Of a DNA stretch of 60,000 nucleotides, positions 1 through 11,993 are shown in pieces (the stretch's first letter is position 1; the number at the start of each line of letters is the position of its first letter). The stretch comes from Lingula anatina. Taxonomy: Eukaryota; Brachiopoda; Lingulata; Lingulida; Lingulidae. The DNA lies in assembly GCF_001039355.2 (NCBI RefSeq), contig NW_019775423.1, forward strand, positions 188,001 to 248,000. Reading direction: 5' to 3'. The position numbers and the translations under genes were made by a program. The notes beneath the pieces were generated by a model. That model worked only from the letters and a program-made list of their open reading frames with translations. It ran no database searches and was not told the origin of the DNA.

Positions 1-1696
1 GTAAGCTGAAAAATTGTAAACCATCCTATGGCAAAGAAAAGCTTTTTTTTAGTAGGATGCATTTGATCCTTTTTATTTTCCATCCACTCAAGACACTGCA
101 CACAAACAATCTTTAAAGTTTGGTTTTCATGTTCCCAAAAGTTCCAAACCATCAAAATTCTTTGGCATCTCAAGCCATTATAACATTAGAATGATTTGTG
201 CTTAATTTCTGATTTATTATTTTTTAATTTAATTAATTTATTTTTTTGCTTTTATGTGTTAGTCATCCACCTTCTTGTTCTGTTTTAACAATAACAAGCC
301 ATAAGACCTTGACAAAAATAACTGTATAATCATTTATTAAGCCAGTATTTTAACCCTATTCAAGTAAGGCATCCTAAGAACATAAGGAAATTATATCTAA
401 CTGTTACTTGCAGCACCTGTTAATTATATCCACTTCTGAGGACTGGTATGATGTGAATTGTGATGCAAGCCCAAAGATCTGAGTGACTAAGGTGCCCAGC
501 ATGAGGTGTGGAGGCAGGCCAAAATGTTCCTGCCAGACTGAGAATATAAAGTCCATAAAGGAATTGGGTAACAACTTTTCTTACCAAGAACCAAATTGCG
601 GTGTACACAATTTGCCACATTCAGTTATTTCTAATATCTTAAAAATAGGATTTTTTATAAAAAGTCAAGAAAGCTCTTTCTCTCTTGCATGCATGCATGT
701 GCATACATGTATGTGTTTCCAAATACTGTAAGTCACCTTTACCGTATGTCCCTTCTTAACTTCTTATTCATTTGAAATATCCTTTTCATGTTTCTCACTG
801 CTTTTAGACACAAATTTTACAAGGTATGGTGCAAAAAGGAAAAAAAGTTTTTGCACTGCAAGTGCAGACTGCCAAGTTATCATAGATGAACACATCACAT
901 CTCTAAATGCATGCTAGAAGCTGATTTTATAGTGCTGGTATTACATGAACAGAAATTTATTTCTTTACTTATTTATTTTTTGTCCAATGGTTAGGGAGTT
1001 GATAATTAGAAAATATGTTGCTATTTTGCCTTCACTTTAGACCTGTAATTTTATGTTATATTTACAAAACAGCATTGTATGGTGGTAATCACTTCTGTCA
1101 GCCAAGAAATGTAAATAATAAGTGGAGATCCCAGTATTAATAGTAGATATCTTTAGATAATGAAGTCCAGATCTCAAGATGATTAGTAATCAATAACTAG
1201 ATTTTCTTTAAACTTTACAAACAACTTGTTTGTGAAAATTAATGAATAACTTTTCACATTGGAATGACACCAGGGGTTTCCTCAGAATTTGGGGTACAGG
1301 GAGTCCAAAATGTGAATCTGTTATTTGGTCACTGATTTACAGGGAGACCATTCCAGGCAAGCCCAACCAAACAAACCAAAATTTTTGTGAACTGTCTAGC
1401 CATATATATATATATATCTTTTTAGGCTAATGGCCATCCACATGATGACTGGAGCAATCTCTGGGGAAAGCCTTAGGAGTGACCCAAAAATTACCACACA
1501 ATCATATTATCTTTGGATTAATTTTTATGCAATAAATGACGAAAGCATTATTCTTGTTTAATTGATATCATATCAATTGTTATTTTTCTCCCAAAATTTT
1601 AATTCATTTATCTTAAATAGCCAGATATGGTTCAAAAATAAATTAAAAAGACTGTCACCAATTCTTGTACATTGATGCTTGCTATTATGTTCTTAC
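1..1696. other. intron or unassigned sequence, left edge
   Basis: AT-rich DNA downstream (minus sense) of the half-Ig exon. It should contain the rest of that gene's next intron. I looked for the second half of the Ig domain (a D-x-G-x-Y-x-C pattern after a phase-0 acceptor) and did not find it here. Apart from the weak exon candidate at 422-557 there is only a short TA microsatellite near 1402. Confidence 0.5.
422..557 (-). CDS. possible internal exon (unassigned)
   Basis: A minus-strand stretch follows an acceptor-like TATATTCTCAG and stays open for about 45 codons, reading WQEHFGLPPHLMLGT and onward, to a weak donor AACAG|GTGCTG. It would enter in phase 1 and lies on the same strand as the Ig gene upstream. 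The phase does not match the phase-0 end of the Ig exon at 1697-1821, so at least one exon between them would be needed. I do not recognise the peptide. It could be a chance open frame. Confidence 0.2.
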
Positions 1697-1821
1697 TTTT
1701 TTCACCCATTGTACTCTGTCGGTAAATCTGATATCTTTGGCTTCACAGACAAATGAAACATCAGTATTTGGCCGGACTTGGTATGTACTGTTCTTCAAAT
1801 CCAAAGTGAAACAATGGCACA
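1697..1821 (-). CDS. Ig-domain protein, exon 2 (first half of an Ig domain)
   Basis: The exon is bounded by a good acceptor (TTTTGTTTTCAG) and a donor GTAAGA. It enters in phase 1, matching the signal-peptide exon at 8293-8365, and leaves in phase 0 after 41 full codons. The peptide has the hallmarks of the first half of an immunoglobulin fold: strand B VSFVCEA with the first disulfide cysteine, and strand C with the conserved tryptophan in VQWVKK. An intron right after strand C is common in Ig domains. The second half, with the D-x-G-x-Y-x-C signature, is not found nearby. The family (receptor, adhesion or secreted Ig protein) cannot be decided from half a domain. Confidence 0.7.
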
Positions 1822-4800
1822 CTGAAAACAAAATTAATAACATATGCATTAACATTTTAAATACTTTCATATTTTGCTTATTCTACATAAAATGGAAAAT
1901 TCTAAAGGCGAAGTACAACAGTTGGCCACAGAATGGAAAATTTTGTGTCAGGCCTACACTGTAGACTTCACCTACATGAATTTATCAAGACACTTTAGCT
2001 GAAGCGCACAGCTCAGCAAGAAATCAATAAAACGCAGTGGATATAATGGAAGATCACTCTACAAAGCTAACACAGTTGCTATTTCTGCTACCATCCAGGT
2101 TTTCCTTACATATAAACCTCTGTCAAAACATCAATTTCCCATCAGAAAGTTCCATTCATTAATCATTTTTTTGCCCATAATTTGAGTCAAATTGACATGC
2201 ACATGATATTTATCATGGTTTCTGCTGTATCTTTATTATGTTTGCATGTCTGATTATTTGTCTAATACCTATCGGGTGCTCAACGTGTATCCAGCTAATT
2301 GGAAATCAAAAGATTGTGGTAGCGTGTGAAGCTTTAGCATTAGAATCACACTGTATACATGATGTGAATAATGCATTAATGATTCCAAGAATCATAATCA
2401 CACAAATATTTTGAACAGATATGGCAGTGCCTGCCTTAACCCGAAAAACAAACATTTTAAACAGAAGCAACAAATCTAAGTAACTGAATTAAAACATCAT
2501 GAATTCTGACATTTACTTCTTATTAGCACAGCTCAGGTCCCAAAGCTTACTGTATATCCTGTACTTTCAATATGAACAGCACCACTGCATGTTCATGTAC
2601 AAGTTCACCTTCCACACTAGTAAATTAAATTTTTACGTTACAATGAATAATTCATCCAATTCCTTCCTGTTTTATCATGATTTGGATTCTTTCCTGTATA
2701 TGATGGTTTGGGAAAAATCAAATGCCACATAACCATCTTTCACATTTCACCCCCATAAAAATAGCAAGATCCCATAAAGCCCCAGCCATATTAATCAAAA
2801 GTCCAGGCTTTCCCTCACACATACCAGATAACTACTTCAACATCATGAAATTAGGATCATTCTAGGGATAATTTCTGCAATATCTGTCATGAAAATCCAA
2901 TAGCAGGGTTAGAGATCAGCTAAAAATTGATGGAAACCGTATGCTCAGTAGTCAGATGTGCATTTAGTGTATTACCTGAATTCAATAAAATAAAAAGCTA
3001 AATTTTATAAAATAAATCTTGGAAGTGTAAAATCATGTGTTGATACTTGCATTGGAATATATTTTTTAAATCAAAACATTCTAATTTTGCCTACTAGTAG
3101 TGGATATGCAATGACATATTGTGTGAACTTGTATCACCTGATATACTAAATATAAATTTTAAAAATATGATTAAGAGAAATTTTGCCATATGAAAAATAT
3201 GGGCTTTTGAGTTTTCCAAGCAATGTATTAGTATTGATTGACATATTCACACCATTAAAAAGATTAATTCTGAGAGAGCATAATAACTAAAAGATTTATA
3301 GCTATCACATTTATCAAAACAAAGTCAGAAAAAATGTGTCAATCATGCAGTGAGATACACATAATATATTTTATTCCCTGTGGAGCTTAATTATCATTTA
3401 ATAGTTATAGACACTTAACAGGAATTACCAAGCTAGATAACAACCTAAAGTTACGTATATTATAATACAAATGAAAATGAAATGACACCATGCGGGAACC
3501 ATTCACTATCAGACATCTATAGTAACGTTGTTTTATTAGCAACAATGTTTCTTTTTAAGCCTATGATACCATATATATCACATACAAATTGTGTCAAGAG
3601 AGGCAGTTAAGGAGGGCCCTGCATGCTATATGTTCTTGCATCCTTCCTGTAATCTACCAAAATGGCATAATATAAATAGAGTTTATTTATAAAAGAGCTG
3701 CATTAGAAACATATTTTTAGACAAACAATGCACAATATTTTTCATGTTTAGAGAACTCCTTACATAAAGCATTGTTAATTCTATAACCAAACTGATATAC
3801 ATGTTTAATCATATAAACTAGAGGTGAAGATAAAATTGTCACTTTCATTCTATAGTTTTAAACATGTTCTTGTTCTCCAAATAAGGAAGATGTATTTCTC
3901 CATCAGTACCCTCTTCTGTTATTCTAGCACAATATGGAGTTAACTAGACAATTGAATTAGCAGCTAAGAGAACAGCTCTCCCAGAATTGATTTGTCCATT
4001 TCACCCATCTGTCATATTGTGTGAAGGTATTGAGCTTCAAATCTTCCATACCACATGGGGACTCCAGAAGAAAAGACAATACGTTATGATATATTGCTGT
4101 ATTCTACAATATGCTCAGTTGACCTGGGACACACCAAAGAAAAATTAAAAATTACAAAAAATACAAAAATATATATAAATAAAGAAAAAAAGAAATTGTT
4201 TGGTGGGCCCTAGGCATAACCACATACAAATATTTGTAATAGGTCATCAGTTCAATAAAATGTTGGGTTTTAGTTCATTGCCAAGTAACATGAAAATCAA
4301 ATTCTTCAGAAACATTTAAATGAATTTAAGTAAATTGTAATGATCCATTTAAATGATCTAAGTAAAGCGTAATGTTCCATATGACAATATCAATCAATTT
4401 GCTTCTCTGACATTGCTCGAGAAAACATACTATATATTTCACAATATATTTAACCAACCCACATCAGTATTAACCTTAATGGGCAGAAATCACCTATAAA
4501 AGCTACCATTTGTTTTGATACTTATCCCCCAGGGAAGTCTACTGGAGATAGAAGATAAACAGCATCAAAGTTAAAAAGTCGAAAGCACCATGCACACTTG
4601 AAAGGTTACAGACCATTAAACATTTCCACTGCAATTAACATAAGTATAATGAGAACTGTGATCTACCTTGATAATATATTGATCAGTTCTACAATGACCC
4701 ATCTGTCACAATGACCTGGACACATGATGGGAGTTTAAGCAGCTTGTGGACATGTTGGAATACCATTTGCTATCAATATTTCAATGGCAATAATGATGAT

Positions 4801-7800
4801 GGATAAACTAGACAGTGCATTGCTTGCCACAATAAATATAACATGGTCATGGTAATATTACATGTATGACCAAAAGTCAATCTGACAAGTGGAGAGAGAC
4901 TTTGGTTTCTTGTCTGTATTGGGAGCTAGGTGATGGGAATAATTTCTCTCTTTCTCAACATGTGTGTGTGTGTGTGTGTGCGCGTGTGTGTGCATGCACC
5001 ATACACCTTCTAAACATTTAATATAACATTTATCAAGTCTCAATGCTAACACAAACACATACAACATAATCTGAATGGTGATAATATAAGCAACAATCTT
5101 GCTGAAAAACAAAAGTAAATAAATTCCTTCTGCAAAACACTTTGTATTGTTGTAATCAAATATCTATAACACCAAGTCAAACATTATCTTCTCCACCTCC
5201 GAAGGAAAAAAAGTGAGAGCCTCTGACTAATGTGTACTGATGTTTTATGAGAATTTTTACTTAGGTCAGAAGCAACATGATGCCTTCGACCTTTTTTATC
5301 TCCCTTTTTTCTAGTCTTTAATCTTCCTTTTCCCAGACATTGTTTGTGATGGATGAAAGTTAACTGTCAATAAATGATAGGAAAGTACCAAACCTCTGAT
5401 AAACTGAACTCTTGCCCAATCTTCAAAACAGACTGGTTATCTCCCTATGCTTTTTTGCTGTGAGAGGAATTCTAGAAATGATATCAGTCTCTAAATTGGA
5501 CTGAACAAACATTGCCATCACCATATAATAACAATTAAAAAGCTATGATAACTTCAACAACCCCTATCAGTACTAATTCATTCCATGAAAAAAAAGACCC
5601 TTGAATTCTTACTAGTACATGACAAATACCCATATTTCACTTCATTTCCTCTTTCAAATTGTTGATTGATATGTTTTTACACATTTTCCATGTCAGATAT
5701 TGAACAATGATGCAGGTTATTTTATTTGAGCTTCCCCACTTCCTATCATTTCTCAGTAATAGTCATTATCGTGAGTTGTCTAGGATCAATGACAAATAAA
5801 ATCATGCTTTATGATACACTAACATGTAATATATTTGTAACATAAACACACTTGATGAAAGATATCTAATTGACTGCTGGCATACAAGTGAAATTATACC
5901 TTGTTTGAAGTTATAACCTAGGATGCAGTTGCCAAATTAAACAAGAAAACTATTTTGCCAGGCATTCCCTATGAATCAGAAGCAGAAGGTGTGCAGTTGC
6001 CTTTGGGCTGCTAATTCAGGTGCCTACTATGACCATGTATAACCAAAGGTGCAATGGTTCATTAGGTGTCTGCCAGTGATTCACCCTTTCATTTAAGTTT
6101 AGGGGGTGTTATCAGTGAATAGTTAGGATTCAGTAAATGGGAGTATATTTTGTGGAAGGTAATTGCTAATACTCTATTTATAAATCATTTTTCTAAAATG
6201 ACTTACAGCCATTTTCTGCCATAAATTTGTGAAGCTGAAGTTTGATCTCCCGACAGTGGTTCATATTTGTTAACTCTTTTATGAAGTCAGCAAAAGCAAA
6301 AATATATCAATAACTCCAATAAAAGATACCTCTGGAGTGAGATTTCAGGATTTGTTTTAGGAGTAAATTCAAAGATGGCTTTATGTTGCTTTTGAAATAT
6401 TTATTGAATATATTTTTGTTTTTTGGGGTAAAGAAACTGATCCTAATTCAATGACCCCAGCAGTGCCGGGAATTTGGCCAATGCAACGATAAAAGAAGGA
6501 TTACAAAACTAAGAGCAAATTAATCAATTCGGTAACAAAACAAAAAGGAGAAAAGAAAAGGCAAAATATAAAGTCAACGATACCATTACCGAGCTATTCA
6601 CAGGATATGTATTCAGTGAGGGTACATAGCCCTGAAGCAAAAGCAATGAAAAGTGACATTCATTATCTATTCTCATGAGACTACTGAAGAAGACATAATA
6701 AATCCAATGTAATATATTGATCCCTTGCCCTAGTTTTTCCTCAGCCAGCTTACACAGCTATTCTTACTATAGGAAATTCTAAGAAATCTAGCCAAATATA
6801 TCAATACCTAAGGATTCAATGAATTATACCTCCCACAGTTAAAGATTAGCATGAAAACGTCAAGAATATTTATATTTCACAGTAATTGCTAATGTGCATC
6901 CACAGGGGGAACTTCAGTATGGCCACTCTTAGCATCACCTGAAGCATAGAATCTCCAGGTGAATAGCCTGATCAAGCACCTGGGAAGCTACTTCTGGTGT
7001 TTGTTTTATGTATCTCGTGTTTTCTCCAAGTTGATAAAACCCAAGCTGTTTGCCTACTAGATGAACACAAACATACCTGACTATTTATCACCATTTTCCA
7101 ATCATCCTGGTACATAAATTACATATATCACAGTTAAACAATACTGGTTATAATAGCTATAATGTATATTGTTCAAACAGAACAAATGATTTCCTCTAAC
7201 TAAGGAAGTAAATATGTTTTTAACACACTGTGGGTGGTCTGTTTGATTGATACATTTGATATTTTAAGTTCAAGGAATATTTTTTGTTATACAATGTATA
7301 TTTTTATATCAATAAAAAAAATTCTATTGCAGAATACAGAATGTGACTACACTGAAATTGTTGCAAAATTACATATATTTGATTTTGAAAGGATTCGTCA
7401 GTTATGTACTGTAATTTCAGTATTACTATTTAATTTCTTTAAATCTTTATTTTTGGGCAATGGATATGGCATCAAGTGGCATTAATTATTCTTGCAACAG
7501 CAGACCATCTACTTAGCAGTCAAATCAAGAACCTTCAGCTCAAGTCCTACTGATCAATGATCTATTTACAACAGCCGGCAGTTATATATTAGCAAGCTGG
7601 GTAGCTGTAACACATTAAATGTACAGAGTACAGCTTCAGTCCAGACATATAAGAGGAAAACTAACATTAAGGAACCTCTGGTCTTTTTTTACGGGGAACT
7701 ATTAGTCAAGCAGTGGGCTCAAAGTAATATAACACACCCAAGATAGCTAGCACGTTTTCCTGCCTACATATACTCCTATATGGACCTCGGTTCAATTATA

Positions 7801-8292
7801 ACCAGTTAGTTGGAGTCTAACATTACATTCAGATTTACAACTGACGTTTAGTCTTTGCAATAACAATACGACAGAGGGGAAATAAACAAAACGCCTTGGC
7901 TTTAAATGTTTTCAACAGGCAGTGAAATTCTAGTATGTACACATACATGAATTGCTTTTGTTAATCAAATTAATGTGTAAAACAGTATGAAATTCGCTGT
8001 ACAGTACGCAACGTATGGCGATACTGTATGGCAGGTAATGAAAATTTTGTAAGTAATTTCAAAACTTTCCGGCTTTTCCCAACGCTTTTGGCCCCCACGC
8101 TACCGTATAACATGATCTGCTATAGCTTACTTCAACTCGTTTGATCAATGAAAACCCTGATATTATACCAAGCGGGCGGCAAAAACAAATCGGTCTCACG
8201 TCCACCTTATCAGTAACACCGCAAATGTTTAAACGCTTTAAAATATCGCCCCAAAGACCACCGACCTTCCACGTGTCTAAACTATAACTTAC
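1822..8292 (-). other. intron 1 of the Ig-domain gene
   Basis: About 6.5 kb of AT-rich sequence between two phase-compatible exons. I see no further exon. It holds a TG/CG dinucleotide microsatellite around 4962-4991 and otherwise only scattered A/T-rich simple sequence. Confidence 0.55.
4962..4991. repeat. (TG)n microsatellite
   Basis: An alternating TG tract with a short CGCG interruption, inside the first intron of the Ig gene. An open frame across it on the minus strand (poly TH) is an artefact of the repeat. Confidence 0.9.
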
Positions 8293-8365
8293 CTGTGATA
8301 ACTGTAGTAAGAAAGACTAAAACCTCCAGGAAATTACTCCTAGAACAGCTTTCCGATCCTGCCAT
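8293..8365 (-). CDS. Ig-domain protein, exon 1 (signal peptide)
   Basis: The ATG at 8365-8363 sits in a good Kozak context (GAGCCATGG) and opens 24 codons, MAGSESCSRSNFLEVLVF and on to TTVIT, then a phase-1 donor G|GTAAGT. The hydrophobic core FLEVLVFLTTVIT looks like a secretion signal. The next phase-1 exon in this direction, at 1697-1821, begins an Ig domain, so I infer a secreted or membrane Ig protein. In-frame methionines further upstream (the frame is open to about 8530) would put a polar 20-60 residue extension before the hydrophobic core, so the internal ATG is preferred. CpG-rich sequence just upstream (8090-8450) may be its promoter and 5' UTR. Confidence 0.7.
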
Positions 8366-8566
8366 GGCTCTTTGCTCTCGTCTGCCTGCTGCGCTTCTAG
8401 TGTTTTGACACATTGCCAAGGTCATTCCGAGAGACGAGCGAGACGGGCGGATATCATTGCTGTAGATGAGAGATATCAGAATTAATGTTTTTTTTCTAAG
8501 CAATGCCCACAATGGTTTCAACAATAGCAATAAAATTCGACCATAGAGTTATTATTCATAAACTTT

Positions 8567-8580
8567 GGGGGGGGGGGGGG
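8567..8580. repeat. poly-G tract
   Basis: A run of about 13 G on the plus strand upstream of the Ig gene start. Homopolymers like this are error-prone in sequencing, so its exact length is unreliable. Confidence 0.85.
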
Positions 8581-8771
8581 ACTTAACGATATGCTATTTC
8601 TTGCCTTTATAATACGCTGATAGAATGCGTCAACATTCTCGTCAGATAAAATTAAAGGGATAACTATTGTTGTATTGGTAAACTGCGACTTTCCATGCTT
8701 ACCATTGAGCTTGGACAAAATAACGAATATTATGTCTAAGTATTGAGTAATGAATCCATTCCATCAAGTTA

Positions 8772-9038
8772 GGCTGGGTTCCCATACCTAGATCGATCTA
8801 ATAAGATCGATCTATCTCCTTGGGTTTCTCGCTAAATTGCTTTTAGCTTAAGCGGCTTAGAGGGCTGGCACGCCTACTGAAGCTGCTAAACGATAGTTAA
8901 TTAACCCCAAGCAGCTTCAGTAGGCGTGACAGACATCTAAGTTACTACTAAGCTGCTTTAGTTGATTGCAATTTTGCTAGAATCCCCTCGGAGATAGATC
9001 GATCCACAGTTAGTGCGATAGTGTCTGGGAATGGTCCC
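8772..9038. mobile_element. foldback MITE with TTA target duplication
   Basis: A 267-bp non-coding element flanked by TTA on both sides (8769-8771 and 9039-9041). The ends are imperfect inverted repeats, GGCTGGGTTCCCATAC against GGGACCATTCCCAGAC. Internal arms are also inverted: CACGCCTACTGAAGCTGCT near 8869 mirrors a site near 8920, and GATCGATC plus a GATCTATCTCC-type arm occur on both sides. The 3-bp TTA duplication is typical of PIF/Harbinger-type MITEs. A related end fragment lies near 34014-34095. Confidence 0.75.
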
Positions 9039-10581
9039 TTAGTCCATTAAAAAAAACAATCTATTAGAATATTATTACGGAGGTATAGCCATCTATGAAG
9101 GTCCATATGGTGTGGGGACAAGCACAGATTCCAGAAAAATTGCGACAATCGCTGTTTTTGGTGGTCAAACGGAGTTTATTATATTTCTATCATAGAATCT
9201 ATGGGTTGTTTACCATGTTTTTATTGTGAAATATGAAACTCAAATGAACAGTTGTCATCTCTTTAATCTTCACTTCGGTCGCCTGCGTTCAGCTGTCACC
9301 TTATTTGTGTTGTAAGCAAATGACTTACACTTCACTTACCTCACTATAACATTTGGTTAATGAATTTTAAAATTTGCCCAAATTGGCATAAGAATACTAC
9401 CCTAGTATACACTCAAGGAATTTTTTTAACGAATTTATATAATCGCCATTTACACGCCACACTACCTAATTAGTAAATATTGCGGGTTTTTTTCCATTAC
9501 GGATGTCTACAGATAGTATGATATCCCAAAGTCATTTTATTAGTCATTTCATGTAGTTTCTAGATTCATTGAGCAATCGAGGTGACGGCCGAGTGTGCAT
9601 CCATATATTTATAAAAAGTACAGAAAAAAGGTTATCAGAATTAGGCAGTGAATGAAATAAATACCTGGTTATGTCAATACAAAACACATGATTTATACTA
9701 GGGTGCTTATTGCGTATTAAAAAAAGACAAAATCCAGAGGTACCTGTAGATCTCAATTAAGAGGTAAAAAAGGATTTTTTCCCCAATCTAAAATCGCTCT
9801 CTTCTTCACTGAATGAAAAGCATTTCTTTCATTTTATTTCGCGTAATTTCTCAGCAGGAGTTTCAATTTCATTATCCCAAAGGTTTTTAACGTGATTTCA
9901 GGATAGACTGGCAGGCTGCATACAGGAAAATCTAGTAGTGACTGCAGATAAGACAACTAAACTTTAATATAGCCTACAAAGGACAAAGGCCGATCTGTGA
10001 TCTTTTTAGCAATTATTGTCGCAGCAAACACAATCTTATCGGTTCAGCACTCAAACACAGCTGCTGGCACAATCTTTTAATAGAGTGATTGTGTCACTAG
10101 TTGGTGTAAAAAAATGGAGATCCGTTTCACACTAATAACAGTTCCACCCTCCATAAAATTCGTACAGGCACGGAAATAAATCTACGATATATTTCGATGG
10201 TACAGGTAAGGGTTAACATGACACATGTTGGTCTAATTCAAGGGTATTACTACTTCAAAGAGTACTAGATGTAAATTTTCCAATGGATGTTTTACTGTTC
10301 GTGCACCCTGTGTCCCAGTTAACTCGTACATGATCCCGGGCACGAATGTGATAGTGACGCTCAGAAGTCCATGAACAAGCACGCAAAATCGTAATTTTGT
10401 CCGTGTGATTTAATATTAGCCAAAGTGAAATTGAAGTCGTTAAAATACCTTTTAAAAATTTATAAATTGGGAGAATTCAGATTAAAGAAGTATCAATGAT
10501 TTCAGTAAAATAAAATAATACATGCAACTCAAAAGTCTTTAGTATATATTGAAAAAAAAACAACTATTTCAAAGGAAATGT

Positions 10582-10587
10582 TTTATT
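10582..10587 (-). other. candidate poly(A) signal, PTN/MK-like gene
   Basis: AATAAA on the minus strand, about 1.28 kb past the stop codon at 11866. Another AATAAA lies near 10778. Either would give a 1.1-1.3 kb 3' UTR. Choice between them cannot be made from sequence alone. Confidence 0.35.
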
Positions 10588-11865
10588 ACAATTCTAAAAA
10601 GAAAGTAGTTGCATTGCTTGAGGCAACAACTGTATTGCTTCATAAACAAAATTCACAACTAAAGTTAAGATTATTGGCACAATGTTAGAGGAAAGAATGC
10701 TCAACATCTAGTTCACATATCACCAATTGGTTCATCAAAACAAGAAAAAACTTTCCCAAAGTTGCTATTTGTGCATTTTTTATTACAAGTATACTTTCTA
10801 ATAAATTCCAAATATTAGAATTCCAAGAAATTCAAATCAAAACATACAGATTTTACCGTTCACATCATAACCCTACTGAGTCAAATTCCATACACGTATG
10901 AACTCAAAAATGGGTGGATTGTAAAAATGAAATTCTATAATGGGATAATTATAATTGGTGAGAATGAGACACTTTATGATAAGTTTGAAAAAACTGTGAG
11001 ACTCAAAATATTAATGGCAGATAAAATGTGAAGGATATAAATATCTAGTCAATGCTGATAGAGTAAGAATCTTTTAATGAGATGTTTTGATTTTAAAAAA
11101 TGACTTTTATCACTTAAAAAACAGTTCTACATTTGAAATTAAAAACATAAACAAAATACATACAGTGTCCATCAAAAGCACAAACTATGCACAAGAGTTT
11201 AAAGCACTTTGTACACTTTGCTTGAAAATTATTCTTGTTTCTCCTGCTTAAAATCTTTTGTAAAATTAATTTTAAAGCACTTCTTTATAAATATGAAAAG
11301 TGTTTATGCATACAAGAAGGCTCTCAAACAGCTAATCAAAAAATTACAGCTAAAAATTACACGATTAATTACTTCAAGATTCTCCTTAAAGATCGATTCT
11401 CAGAAAAAATAATCTTCAAGTATTTTTGAAAAGTATTACAGACATGTTAAGTGGGATATTATATTTTTAAAAAAGTACAGTAAAGGATATATTAAAGTTA
11501 CAAGTTAAATGCCATACATACTACATATTTAATATTATATTTATATATTGTTTGAACCTATCCTCATCCAGGTAACAACACCCACCTCATTCAAATGGAT
11601 TGCAATTAATACTTCAACACACTGGTAACATATACCACAGTCTTTGTAACATCAAATTATGCACATAATCAAAATTCAATTCTGAAAACATCCAAATTTG
11701 TATAAATCCTTCTCTTTTGTGCAGTTTGTCTTTGAAAACATGGTCAACATTCATTTCCTCAACAGGCAAATTCAATAGTTTCCACCATGTGTATTACATT
11801 CAATTGGATTATTTGTAGAAAAGTTTACTGTGAATATTTAAATCTGTGACTGGCATCAGTGTCTC
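10588..11865 (-). other. probable 3' UTR of the PTN/MK-like gene
   Basis: AT-rich non-coding sequence following the stop codon. The short overlapping plus-strand open frames near 11209-11429 are lysine- and isoleucine-rich chance frames. Confidence 0.4.
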
Positions 11866-11993
11866 CTAACATCTCTTTGTTTTCACAGCTTTTGCCTGGC
11901 ACCTGTCGCCTCCCTGGGCCACATCTCTCCGCTTGGTTTTTACGCCATTAACACACTCACTAAACTCTCCCCAAGGACCATACATGCAGGCTT
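11866..11993 (-). CDS. PTN/MK-like gene, terminal exon (C-type domain, stop)
   Basis: The acceptor TTTTTACAG opens a phase-1 exon reading EACMYGPWGEFSECVNG and continuing through KRRDVAQGGDRC to KTKRC and a TAG. Four cysteines and the Y-x-P-W-x-E pattern place it with the C-type PTN/MK domains, though it is the most divergent. The protein ends directly on the last domain cysteine, without the basic tail seen in vertebrate PTN/MK. It lies outside the duplicated block and is therefore present once. Confidence 0.8.

Larger units (their letters stand above)
8366..10574. other. intergenic region between the Ig gene and the PTN/MK-like gene
   Basis: No supported coding sequence. It contains the presumed promoter side of the Ig gene, a G homopolymer, and the foldback transposon at 8772-9038. 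The rest is unremarkable AT-rich sequence. Confidence 0.5.

Noticed and set aside
4858-5112. 84-codon minus-strand frame with a poly-TH run
   Set aside because: Produced by the TG microsatellite.
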